Positions 19,297 to 27,427 of a DNA stretch of 64,000 nucleotides are shown here, one piece after another. The stretch's first letter is position 1. The number at the start of each line of letters is the position of its first letter. The notes under the pieces were generated by a model, which saw only the letters and a program-made list of their open reading frames with translations, was not told the origin of the DNA and did not search any database. The stretch covers positions 1 to 64,000 of the forward strand of contig SWDM01000002.1 in NCBI GenBank assembly GCA_005116835.1. Direction: 5' to 3'. The position numbers were made by a program, and so were the translations under genes. Source of the DNA: Nitrospira sp. (GTDB lineage: Bacteria > Nitrospirota > Nitrospiria > Nitrospirales > Nitrospiraceae).

Positions 19297-20040
19297 CTAC
19301 CGTTTCGTTCGCGCCTTGGCCACAAGCGCCTTGAGGCCCGCCAGTTCTAGCGCGCCCAGATAGACTTCGCTGCCTATGACGAACCCCGGCGTTCCGGAAA
19401 TATCGAGCAGATTGGCCAGAGTGTGATTACGATCGATCGCGGATTCCCACCCAGGCGCATTCAAGTCCACCTCGAGTTTTTTGACGTCCAATCCAACCCG
19501 CTTGGCAATTGCGAGAACCTCCTCCTTGGTCAGCTCTATTTCAGACGCCAACATCGCCTCGTGAAACGCTTGGTGCTTGCCTTGCTCTCGCGCAGCGAGC
19601 GCGGCGCGGGCTCCAAAGACCGAGACCTCTCCCAAAATGGGAAAATCTTTGTACACGACCCGCACGCCGGGGTCATCCTTTTGCAATTGCGTCACGGCAT
19701 TGGCAACCCGCTTGCAGTATCCGCAGCGATAGTCGAAAAACTCAATGACGGTCACGTCGCCATTCAGATTGCCGCTGACGGGAGATGCCGGATCCCGCAA
19801 TAACTCCTCTTGGTGTGTCGCAATCACCTGTCTCACTCGTAATTTTCCATCCCTCTGCCGCTTGACCTCAAGGGACTGCAGGGCTTGCTCGATGACCTCA
19901 GGATGCGACCGAATATACTGTTCAATGACCTGGTCGAGTACAGGTTGCCCTGGAGCCGATGACGGCTCAGCCCATGCCGGAAGTATCGGGGCAAATGCCA
20001 GTAACCCCACAGTGAGGACGAGGGCAACATGAGTTCTCAT
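19297..20040 (-). CDS. DsbA family thiol-disulfide protein
   Basis: From the ATG at 20040, with AAGGAAG upstream, the product is about 247 residues with a signal peptide ending PAWAE. A helical dimerisation-like segment is followed by a thioredoxin fold with the active site CGYC (FFDYRCGYCKRV). The cis-Pro loop is visible in SGTPGFVIG. The order resembles Com1/DsbA-like periplasmic oxidoreductases that form or isomerise disulfides. It stands alone and convergent to the bactofilin pair. Confidence 0.85.
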   Translation of the reverse strand: MRTHVALVLTVGLLAFAPILPAWAEPSSAPGQPVLDQVIEQYIRSHPEVIEQALQSLEVKRQRDGKLRVRQVIATHQEELLRDPASPVSGNLNGDVTVIEFFDYRCGYCKRVANAVTQLQKDDPGVRVVYKDFPILGEVSVFGARAALAAREQGKHQAFHEAMLASEIELTKEEVLAIAKRVGLDVKKLEVDLNAPGWESAIDRNHTLANLLDISGTPGFVIGSEVYLGALELAGLKALVAKARTKR

Positions 20041-20073
20041 GGATGTCTTCCTTATATTTGCATTCAAGAGCAA

Positions 20074-20480
20074 TTAGACTATCCCCACCGATTTGAGCCA
20101 GAGTCACGCGAAACTTCGTCGGATAGAGGGTGATATCTCACCAAGTTTACGCCACGACGTATCCTCAACCAAACAATCATTACTTTCCAGGAACTATCGT
20201 CCCTGCGTGGGGTGAATCGAGCAGCTCTATGCTCAGGACGGCCTATTATGCCGGTTGCCGAGCAAAGAATGCCGAGTAGGCCATGCGGAGATTCCAATAA
20301 ATACAAACATCACTGGGATTTTGAGAGTGCTTTCCTTTGTTGTGCGCGGCACGAAAGTTGAGAAGACTTTCCCTGGCGTTGGAGTACTGCACAACGAGAA
20401 TTCATCTCTGATTGAACCCATGATTGTAGAAACTCACTTCAGCCTACATACCCATGTCGTTACCAGGAAGTGAGGAAGCA
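20074..20480. other. gene-free stretch before the ZorA-like gene
   Basis: About 400 bases between divergent genes. No ORF with coding character and no repeat of the families seen elsewhere was recognised. It probably contains promoters for both sides. Confidence 0.45.
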
Positions 20481-21710
20481 ATGACCGGCATATCAAGCCT
20501 ATGGGAATTCCTGAGTCGGGACGAGGCATTTTTCGGAGGGCCCCAAAGCCCGATGCTGAGCTGGATTGGGTCTTTTGGAATCGTGCTGTTCTTTCTCTGG
20601 CACGTTATCCGGTTGAGGATAGACGTGTCTCGCGCGCAACGACCCTTTCATCGCGTTGGCCCCACGCTGACCGCCCTCGCGGACGAGCGCGGCGACGTCG
20701 ATCGTGAGCGTTTCACAAGTCATGCGCTGGTGGGCTTCGCGCCTCCGGCTGGTCAGGTCGCATCCTCCCCAACCCGTATCGACTGCGATGACCTCCAGAT
20801 TGTCGAAACGTCGATGCAAAAAGAGCCCATGTTTCGGCAACCCTGGGCGCAATTCCGCAAGACGCTGGTTCTGGAACATGTCCCGTGGTTCATGGAACCG
20901 CGCATTTTCAGCACGCGGCGCGCGGAGGAAATCTTTACGCAGGACACGCTCCTGAGCCATCGTGTCAACCTGGCCTTCTACAGCCAACTGCCATCTCTTG
21001 TAACCGGCATCGGGTTGCTGCTGACCTTTCTGGCGCTATTTATCGGCCTCAGTAAGCTCCACATGGACGGACACGACATTGCCGGGATTCAGGGGCTGAT
21101 CAACGGACTGGCTGGAAAATTTCTGACGTCCATCGTCGGACTGATTGCCGCCAACCTCTTCACGCTTATCGAAAAACCGATGGTTTTTCGGCTCATGAAC
21201 GAACACCATACTTTCCTCAGCCTCATTGACAAACTTTTTCCCCGAAAAACCATGGAGCAGATGTTAGAGCAACTGACGCCCATGCGCCGTTCGCACGGCG
21301 AACCCCGCCGGACGTCCGGCGGAGAGTTCATGTCGCGGATCGAAGGGATGGGAACAGACGGCCTAGCGGGGCCCATTGCCGAGCTGACCGAAGCGGTTCG
21401 GTCCTTGACAAAATTGAAACAAGGCGAGCAAGCCACGGCACAACGTACGGCGACGGAACTACCGCGAGTCATCCGTGAAGAATTCACGACCCCGATGAAA
21501 GTGTTGAATGACTCGATTCATGACCTCACCGCGTCGCTAAAGGATCTGCGCATCGATCGGACGCAGACGGCCGCGACGCTCGACGATCTTATGGAGCGCC
21601 TGACGGATAGGCTTGCTGAACAGCGAACAGCATCGGGCCTCTCGCGCGCTGAGGGGCGCCGCTTTTGGCCCAAACGATCGGTGCCATCCTCGCAACAGCC
21701 AATCGCATGA
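20481..21710 (+). CDS. ZorA-like MotA/TolQ/ExbB-type membrane protein
   Basis: From the ATG at 20481 (GAGGAAG just upstream) the protein is 409 residues. One hydrophobic helix lies near the N-terminus (MLSWIGSFGIVLFFLWHVI) and two more near residues 170-235 (LPSLVTGIGLLLTFLALFIG, FLTSIVGLIAANLFTLIEK) in the MotA/ExbB pattern. A hydrophilic C-terminal part with coiled-coil character follows. It overlaps the next gene, a MotB/OmpA-like partner, by ATGA, so the two should form a proton-driven motor complex like ZorAB. The tail is shorter than in typical ZorA, and no zorC, zorD or zorE follows. Confidence 0.72.
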   Translation: MTGISSLWEFLSRDEAFFGGPQSPMLSWIGSFGIVLFFLWHVIRLRIDVSRAQRPFHRVGPTLTALADERGDVDRERFTSHALVGFAPPAGQVASSPTRIDCDDLQIVETSMQKEPMFRQPWAQFRKTLVLEHVPWFMEPRIFSTRRAEEIFTQDTLLSHRVNLAFYSQLPSLVTGIGLLLTFLALFIGLSKLHMDGHDIAGIQGLINGLAGKFLTSIVGLIAANLFTLIEKPMVFRLMNEHHTFLSLIDKLFPRKTMEQMLEQLTPMRRSHGEPRRTSGGEFMSRIEGMGTDGLAGPIAELTEAVRSLTKLKQGEQATAQRTATELPRVIREEFTTPMKVLNDSIHDLTASLKDLRIDRTQTAATLDDLMERLTDRLAEQRTASGLSRAEGRRFWPKRSVPSSQQPIA

Positions 21711-22384
21711 TACAGGCAACAACACAAAGCGCCGGCTCTTCCCATACGGCAATCGGCATCACCGATCTCATGACATCGCTCGCAGTCATATTTATCTTGC
21801 TCTTCGCAGTTCAGCTCACCAAAACATCCTCCGCACCACAGTCTGAGCTGCAAGAAAACAAAGAGAACGTGCAGGCGGCGCTTAGCGACCACATTCAGCG
21901 CCTGGGTCTCTCCCTTGATGCGGATCCTCGCGATCCGCTTGCGCTCATGATCGTGGTCCCCGAGAACCTCCTCACATTCGACTTGGGGAAAAGCACGCTG
22001 TCCCCTACTGCGGATCAATTTCTTGAAGATGCATTGCCCTTCTATGTGGAAGCCTTGTGCGGGCCGCTGCGCGACAAGATCGACTCGCTTGCCATTGAGG
22101 GCCACACCGACGATCAAGGCAGCGATGCGTTTAATTTAAAGTTGAGCCAAGAACGGTCACTGGCAGTGATGGTAAAGGGGCTAGAGGTCATTCAAGCCAC
22201 AGAGCCTGCTTCGTACCAGTGCTTTCAGGAAATCACGTCGGCAGCCGGGCGCGGAAAACAGGACCTAATTTATGACTCCATTGCCACGGTGAGCCGCGAG
22301 AAAAGCCGTCGGGTGATCTTCAAGATTCGCCTCCGCTCTGCCGAGCAACGGCAGCTAGCCCGCATTATTCACAAGAGTTCGTGA
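21707..22384 (+). CDS. ZorB-like MotB/OmpA domain protein
   Basis: From the ATG at 21707, overlapping the previous stop as ATGA, the protein is 225 residues. A single transmembrane helix begins with a conserved Asp (GITDLMTSLAVIFILLFAVQ), as in MotB and ZorB where this Asp carries protons. An OmpA-like peptidoglycan-binding domain follows (IEGHTDDQGSDAFNLKLSQE). The last residues, LARIIHKSS, are encoded by the left end of a family C repeat at 22358, so the natural C-terminus may have been replaced. A longer TTG-start frame exists but is not supported. Confidence 0.75.
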   Translation: MIQATTQSAGSSHTAIGITDLMTSLAVIFILLFAVQLTKTSSAPQSELQENKENVQAALSDHIQRLGLSLDADPRDPLALMIVVPENLLTFDLGKSTLSPTADQFLEDALPFYVEALCGPLRDKIDSLAIEGHTDDQGSDAFNLKLSQERSLAVMVKGLEVIQATEPASYQCFQEITSAAGRGKQDLIYDSIATVSREKSRRVIFKIRLRSAEQRQLARIIHKSS

Positions 22385-22548
22385 CGAAACCGCCGAGACG
22401 CCACGCGAGACGGGCGCGCGGAGCCGCGAAGAAGGGAAGCATACTTGAACAGTATGTTGACCGACTGAGCGGCGAGCCCGCCCGCCGTCAGGCTTGTCGC
22501 AGCGGCGTATCGACGGTTGCAGTAGAAGTCTTCGTGAATAATGCGGGC
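22358..22548. mobile_element. MITE-like element, family C (copy 1)
   Basis: This 191-bp element has perfect 15-bp terminal inverted repeats, GCCCGCATTATTCAC and its complement. The interior contains AAGCATACTTGAACAGTATG, a small palindrome, and segments shared with 46574-46762. No transposase is encoded. It overlaps the 3' end of the ZorB-like gene. Confidence 0.82.
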
Positions 22549-22667
22549 GAGTTGGACTGACACGAGGAACAGGAACCTTCTGATTTCCCAGTCCACAACC
22601 CAGTCGCGATTCACTCGATGTGTGGTAAAGTGAACCGGCGCTGAGGTCGTAAGTACATGAGGCTCCT

Positions 22668-23870
22668 ATGGGATCAACGAACTTTGCTCCTCTCTATCTC
22701 TCCGATTCCGAGTTCTCCCCTGAACAGGGCTTTCTCCCACAAGACCCCCTTGGCCAGCTGCCCGATTCCCCCACGCTCAACGATCTCGGTCACGAGCTGC
22801 CGAAATTACTGAGCGCTCGAACGGTCCGTCGATTCATCGACGAGCAACCAAGACTGCTCCCAACCATCCCTGCCAACTGGCGCACAGAAGACTATCGGGC
22901 TGCGATGCGTACCCTTTCGTTCGCCGGTCACGCCTATGTCTGGGAAGTGCCGGACCAGCCGACGGCGAAATTGCCGCCGCAATTGGCGCAACCATGGCAC
23001 GAAGTCGCTCGACGGCTTGGCCGACCTCCGGTGCTCTCCTACGCCTCCTATGCACTCGACAACTGGCGGCGACTCGACAAGACGAAGCCGGTTCAGCTCG
23101 ACAACATCGTGCTGCTGCAAAATTTCCTCGGTGGGTTGGATGAAGAGTGGTTTGTCGTCGTCCACATCCAGATCGAGCGGGAAGCAGGACCGGGGCTGGC
23201 CGGACTTCTGCGCGCGATGACAGGCGCGGCTGAGGGCAAAGAAGACGAGGTCCTGCTGGGGCTCAATTCGTTGGCTTCGGCACAGACGGCAATGCGCAAC
23301 ACGCTGCTCAGAATGAACGAACGTTGCGATCCCTATGTCTACTACAACCGCGTACGGCCCTATATCCATGGCTGGAAGAACAGCCCTTCCATGCCGCACG
23401 GGCTCACCTACGAAGGCGTCGAACCCTATGCCGGGCAGCCTCAACAGTTCCGTGGCGAAACCGGCGCGCAGAGCACGATCGTGCCCTGTCTCGACGCGGG
23501 ACTTGGAATCGCCCATGCGCCAGATCCCTTGACCCTCTACTTACAAGAAATGCGCGACTATATGCCTCCGCGCCACCGCGCTTTCCTCCAAGCTCTGGAA
23601 AAGGCCACCGATAATTTGGGACGTCCGATGCTCACCGGATATGTGCGGGATCGAAAAGTCCACAACCCCGATCTCTGGGTTGCCTATTCCACCTGCGTCG
23701 ATCTCCTTGCCAAGTTTCGTGAAATTCACATCGGCTATGCCGACAGTTACATCCACCGTCAGCACCAGTCCCACGACAGCAACCCCACAGCCGTAGGAAC
23801 GGGCGGGACGCCGTTTATGCAGTACCTCCAAAAGCACTTGGATGAAACCAAGCAGGCCATCACCGAGTAG
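22668..23870 (+). CDS. indoleamine 2,3-dioxygenase family protein
   Basis: The 400-residue protein matches the IDO haem-dioxygenase family along its length: RPYIHGWKNSPSMPHGLTYE, FRGETGAQSTIVPCLDAGLG, YLQEMRDYMPPRHRAFLQAL and a C-terminal segment FREIHIGYADSYIHRQ that carries the candidate haem-ligating His. IDO opens the indole ring of tryptophan to N-formylkynurenine. No other kynurenine-pathway gene is nearby, so the bacterial substrate and role are uncertain. The gene begins 119 bases after a MITE-like element and appears monocistronic. Confidence 0.82.
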   Translation: MGSTNFAPLYLSDSEFSPEQGFLPQDPLGQLPDSPTLNDLGHELPKLLSARTVRRFIDEQPRLLPTIPANWRTEDYRAAMRTLSFAGHAYVWEVPDQPTAKLPPQLAQPWHEVARRLGRPPVLSYASYALDNWRRLDKTKPVQLDNIVLLQNFLGGLDEEWFVVVHIQIEREAGPGLAGLLRAMTGAAEGKEDEVLLGLNSLASAQTAMRNTLLRMNERCDPYVYYNRVRPYIHGWKNSPSMPHGLTYEGVEPYAGQPQQFRGETGAQSTIVPCLDAGLGIAHAPDPLTLYLQEMRDYMPPRHRAFLQALEKATDNLGRPMLTGYVRDRKVHNPDLWVAYSTCVDLLAKFREIHIGYADSYIHRQHQSHDSNPTAVGTGGTPFMQYLQKHLDETKQAITE

Positions 23871-24040
23871 CCTCTGCTTGCCCCCCTTACCTCCCGATCG
23901 GCTACTGGATTTTGCTGACACAATCGCCGTTGACTAAGATTGGTAAGCGGCGTATCGTTTTCCCAGCGACAACTTGAAATTCTTCAACGAGATACGCTTC
24001 ACGAACGACGCTTCACAATCAGCCCCAAGAGGAGGCTACG

Positions 24041-24166
24041 ATGGCGATCATGTGTTCTCTGGCGGTCTGTAAGGTACAGGAAGGAATGTGCGGACACGAG
24101 AAGGCGATGCTGAGCATTGCCCTGCTCGCAGCGTTCGGCCTTGGAGCCTATTTCCTGATCGGCTGA
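24041..24166 (+). CDS. 41-residue Cys-rich membrane peptide
   Basis: The start is supported by an excellent AAGAGGAGG site 6 bases upstream. The N-terminal half has three cysteines and a histidine in the pattern C5-x4-C10-x6-C17-x-H19 (MCSLAVCKVQEGMCGHEK). The second half is a single hydrophobic helix ending AYFLIG. The layout suggests a small membrane-anchored protein that binds a metal on the N-terminal side. No family was recognised. The strong start signal and clean two-part design make it likely to be real. Confidence 0.6.
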   Translation: MAIMCSLAVCKVQEGMCGHEKAMLSIALLAAFGLGAYFLIG

Positions 24167-24418
24167 CCGCGCGTTATCCCGATAGTTCAGCTGGATGGCG
24201 ATTCGATGGCAGGAGGGTTTCGTCTGTCGCAGTACTTCTCCTACACCTGTCTGATGATGAGCCTACCTGCATCATCAGCACATTTCGTTGAGCACTCCTC
24301 CCTTCAAGCTTATAGTACGATTCAGCGCTCTATCACAATCTGCAATAGCCCCATACCTGTTGGTCGATCGGTCCTGAGGCTGTCCGACCTGTGCACAGGT
24401 TCAATCCGATAGGACTCT
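24167..24418. other. gene-free stretch
   Basis: About 250 bases before the REC-GGDEF-EAL gene. No coding frame, hairpin family member or RNA gene was recognised. Confidence 0.4.
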
Positions 24419-26128
24419 ATGCCTGGTTCCTTTCGTTTATTGATACTTGAGGATTCTGCCCTCGACGCCGATCTTATGGTGGAGACGCTCCACAACTTTG
24501 GCCTCGACCCCACATGGACGAGGGTGGATAAGGAATCGGACTATCTTTCCGCTCTGGACTCCTGCCCCGATCTGATCCTGTCGGATTTCTCCATGCCGCA
24601 ATTCGATGCGCGGCGAGCCCTCCACTTATTGAAAGACCACGGGCTCGACATTCCGTTTATCGTCGTCTCCGGCTGTATCGGCGAGGATGTGGCCGTGCAA
24701 TGTATGAAGGATGGCGCGAGCGATTATCTGCTGAAGGACCGCCTGGCTCGCCTGGGACCTTCTGTCACACAGGCCTTGGAGCGCATACGCCTACAGAAGG
24801 AAAAGAAAGCAATAGAAGAACGGCTCTTCCACGAAACCTTTCACGATGCGCTTACCGGTCTCCCCAATCGCGCGCTGTTCCTCGAACGGCTGGATCGCTC
24901 GCTGCTGCGGAGCAAGCGGGATCGAACCTATGTCTTCGCCGTGTTGTTACTCAAGCTAGAAGGCCTTTCGACGATCAACGAAACCCTTGGCCCCTCCGCA
25001 AGCGATCAGCTGACCATCGAAGCCAGCCAACGGCTTTCCAGGCACGTCCGGTCTCTTGACTCGGTTGCCAGGCTGGCCGGCGAAGAATTTCTGATTTTGC
25101 TGGATGACTTGAAAACCGCCACGAATGCAGGCCGTGTAGCCACGCGTATTCAACAGGCCGTCGCCCTTCCGCTCATCTTTGAGAGCCGCGAAATCATCTT
25201 GACCGCCGGCCTTGGCATCACGGCGAGCCTCACTGGTTACGATAACCCGGAAAACATGCTTCGTGACGCCGGCGTAGCGCTGAACCGGGCATCATCGCTG
25301 GGGAAGGGGAGCTTCGTAATGTTCGATGCGACCATGCATGCTCAGGCCATGGAGCGCCTCAAACTCGAAGCGGATCTTCGGCAAGCCCTGGAGCGTGATG
25401 AATTCAAGCTCCATTACCAGCCGATCGTGTCGCTCGAAACCGGGCACATTGCAGGATTCGAGGCGCTGCTTCGCTGGCAGCACGCTGAGCGGGGACTCAT
25501 CTCGCCGATCGATTATATTCACGTCGTGGAGGAGACCGGATTGATCCTGCCGATCGGTCGCTGGATTATCCACGAAGCCTGCCGCCAGTTGCGCAGCTGG
25601 CAGGCAAAATACCAGGCGGCCGCCTCAGTGACAATGAGTGTCAATCTGTCCAGCAAGCAATTTAACGATCCGGAGCTTCTCCTCTTCATCGAAAAAACGC
25701 TCAAAGACACAGGCCTTGCCGGAGAAACGCTGAAGATCGAGATTACCGAATCCGTCATGATGGACAACGTCGAATCCGCCGCCATACTGCTTCGGGATTT
25801 GAAGTCTCTTCATCATGTTCAGACCTGCATCGACGACTTCGGCACCGGCTACTCGTCTCTGAGCTATCTCCAACGATTCCCCATCGACTATCTAAAAATC
25901 GACCAGTCGTTCGTCGCCCGCATGGGCGACGACCCCAAGAGTCTTGAGATCATCCACACCATCATTTCACTCGCCCAAACGCTGGGAGCGAAGGTCATCG
26001 CGGAAGGAGCAGAGACATCGGAGCAGGTCGCCCTCCTCAAGGCCTGGAAATGCCAATATGCCCAAGGTTACTTTTTCTCCAAGCCATTGACTCCAGACGA
26101 AGCAGGAAAACTGCTGACAGCAGGCTAA
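24419..26128 (+). CDS. response regulator with degenerate GGDEF and EAL domains
   Basis: The 569-residue protein has a receiver domain first (LILEDSALDADL, phospho-acceptor Asp in LILSDFSMPQ, Lys in DYLLKD). A GGDEF-type domain follows (DALTGLPNRALFLERL) with the active-site loop altered to AGEEF. The EAL domain is last (FEALLRWQH, DDFGTGYSSLSYL, KIDQSFV, VIAEGAET), with the catalytic set apparently intact. It probably degrades c-di-GMP under phosphorylation control, with the GGDEF part structural or GTP-binding. The gene ends inside a repeat (GCAGGCTAAAAAAG). No partner kinase is adjacent. Confidence 0.9.
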   Translation: MPGSFRLLILEDSALDADLMVETLHNFGLDPTWTRVDKESDYLSALDSCPDLILSDFSMPQFDARRALHLLKDHGLDIPFIVVSGCIGEDVAVQCMKDGASDYLLKDRLARLGPSVTQALERIRLQKEKKAIEERLFHETFHDALTGLPNRALFLERLDRSLLRSKRDRTYVFAVLLLKLEGLSTINETLGPSASDQLTIEASQRLSRHVRSLDSVARLAGEEFLILLDDLKTATNAGRVATRIQQAVALPLIFESREIILTAGLGITASLTGYDNPENMLRDAGVALNRASSLGKGSFVMFDATMHAQAMERLKLEADLRQALERDEFKLHYQPIVSLETGHIAGFEALLRWQHAERGLISPIDYIHVVEETGLILPIGRWIIHEACRQLRSWQAKYQAAASVTMSVNLSSKQFNDPELLLFIEKTLKDTGLAGETLKIEITESVMMDNVESAAILLRDLKSLHHVQTCIDDFGTGYSSLSYLQRFPIDYLKIDQSFVARMGDDPKSLEIIHTIISLAQTLGAKVIAEGAETSEQVALLKAWKCQYAQGYFFSKPLTPDEAGKLLTAG

Positions 26129-26206
26129 AAAAGTCCGTCAGCGGAAGAAGACTGTTATTTGGGTTGTTTGGTTTGTCTTGTTTATTTGGTTGAACAAAAC
26201 TAACCA
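26117..26206. repeat. half-element: family A-type end plus low-complexity arm
   Basis: CAGCAGGCTAAAAAAGTCCG resembles the family A end at 2184. It is followed by a single GTTTG/TTTGG arm (GGTTTGTCTTGTTTATTTGG) without a full complementary arm. It contains the stop codon of the EAL gene. Confidence 0.55.
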
Positions 26207-26309
26207 GCCTCGTCCCCGACGTACACAGGGCTCTTTGTCTCTCCCGCTATGTCACTTTCTGCTATAATCCTCTCCGCTTATTCGGTGACTGCCCTGATGG
26301 GGGCCTCGC

Positions 26310-27272
26310 ATGGCGATTGCCTCTCAACACGATCCGAAGCTTGCGCAACAGCTCGTGCTCGACGAGCTGTTCGATCTCTCGCTCTACAAAGCGCTTCGCA
26401 GCGTGACCCAGCCTGACGTGCATCACACCCTCGACGAACTGATCAAGGTAGAAACCGGCCATTTGGCCTTCTGGCAGAAATTCTTCGATCTTAAACTCAA
26501 CGAATTGAATTTCGGCAGGAAGGTCAAACTCTCCTTCATGATGCTGGTCTGCCGGATCTTCGGCTCGACCGCCGTCCATCTGGTGCTCGAAGCCATCGAA
26601 GTCCACGGCGTACGGAAGTATCTGGCTCTGTGGCGCGAGTATCAAGGCAAAGCCCTCGGCGAAGCCCTGCGCGGCATCTTGCTGGACGAGTTCAAACACG
26701 AAGACGTGCTTGTCACCGAACTGACGAAGCGGAGAATCAACCCGGAAAGGATTCGAAATATCTTCCTGGGACTCAACGACGGTTTGGTGGAGATTCTCGG
26801 CGCAGTAAGCGGATTCTTCGGCGCCTTCGGCAGCGCCAGCTTAGTCTTGATTGCTGCCTTGACGACCGCCGCGGCCGGCGCGTTATCGATGGCCGCGGGC
26901 TCATTTCTAGCCCTGAACAGCGAAAAGGAAGTAAAGACGACCGAAATCGCCAGGAAAATCTTCCTGGGCGAAGAGTCGGATGTCACACCCATGGAGGAGT
27001 CGCCGCTGGGGTCTGCTGTGGTAGTGGGGATTGCCTATACCGCTGGCGCGGTGGTGCCGGTATTGCCCGTCTTGCTCGGCGCAACGGACGCGCTCTTCTC
27101 AGTCTTAACCGCAGGTCTCATGGTCATCGTCGTTTCGACAGTCCTGTCATTCCTATCCGGCATGGACGTCAAACGACGAATTGCCCTCAACCTGGTCATC
27201 ATTACAGTAGCGGTCAGCGTGAGCTTTGCGATCGGATTAGCGGCGAAAGAAATTTGGGGGATTGCAGTTTAG
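26310..27272 (+). CDS. ferritin-like/VIT1-CCC1 family iron transporter
   Basis: The 320-residue protein combines an N-terminal rubrerythrin/ferritin-like helical bundle (residues 1-140, with repeated Glu/His in KVETGHLAF, EAIEVHGVRK and DEFKHEDVL) and a C-terminal VIT1/CCC1 membrane domain with about five helices (NIFLGLNDGLVEILGAVSG, GALSMAAGSFLALNSE). This is the layout of MbfA-type proteins that export or sequester Fe2+ or Mn2+. A TATAAT box is at 26263-26268, about 42 bases upstream. It would protect an iron-rich autotroph from metal excess. Confidence 0.85.
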   Translation: MAIASQHDPKLAQQLVLDELFDLSLYKALRSVTQPDVHHTLDELIKVETGHLAFWQKFFDLKLNELNFGRKVKLSFMMLVCRIFGSTAVHLVLEAIEVHGVRKYLALWREYQGKALGEALRGILLDEFKHEDVLVTELTKRRINPERIRNIFLGLNDGLVEILGAVSGFFGAFGSASLVLIAALTTAAAGALSMAAGSFLALNSEKEVKTTEIARKIFLGEESDVTPMEESPLGSAVVVGIAYTAGAVVPVLPVLLGATDALFSVLTAGLMVIVVSTVLSFLSGMDVKRRIALNLVIITVAVSVSFAIGLAAKEIWGIAV

Positions 27273-27299
27273 GGATTGAGGTTTAGAAAAAGTTCGGCT

Positions 27300-27424
27300 T
27301 ACAGGATGCTCAGAAGGTTCGTCCGCGATCCGTGAAACGTAAATCGTCAAACGTGAAATATTTCTGAGGAACAACCATCAGCAATCTTACGTTTCACTTT
27401 TCACGTCTCACCTTTCACGATTTT
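27300..27424. repeat. low-complexity hairpin, word GTGAAACG, with a family A-type left end
   Basis: The left end ACAGGATGCTCAGAAGGTTC resembles the family A terminal repeat (AGCAGGATGCTCAAA). The arms are CGTGAAACGTAAATCG (27331 onward) and TTACGTTTCACTTTTCACG (27388 onward). It lies between convergent genes. The same word occurs at 43008-43106 and 61171-61233. Confidence 0.75.
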
Positions 27425-27427
27425 CAA

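Noticed and set aside
20481-23870. Complete Zorya defence system
   Set aside because: Only ZorA/B-like genes are present. The next gene is an indoleamine dioxygenase-type protein, not ZorC, ZorD or ZorE.
24088-24412. 60-70 residue plus-strand frames around 24.1-24.4 kb
   Set aside because: They lack start signals and overlap the better-supported 41-residue gene in another frame.
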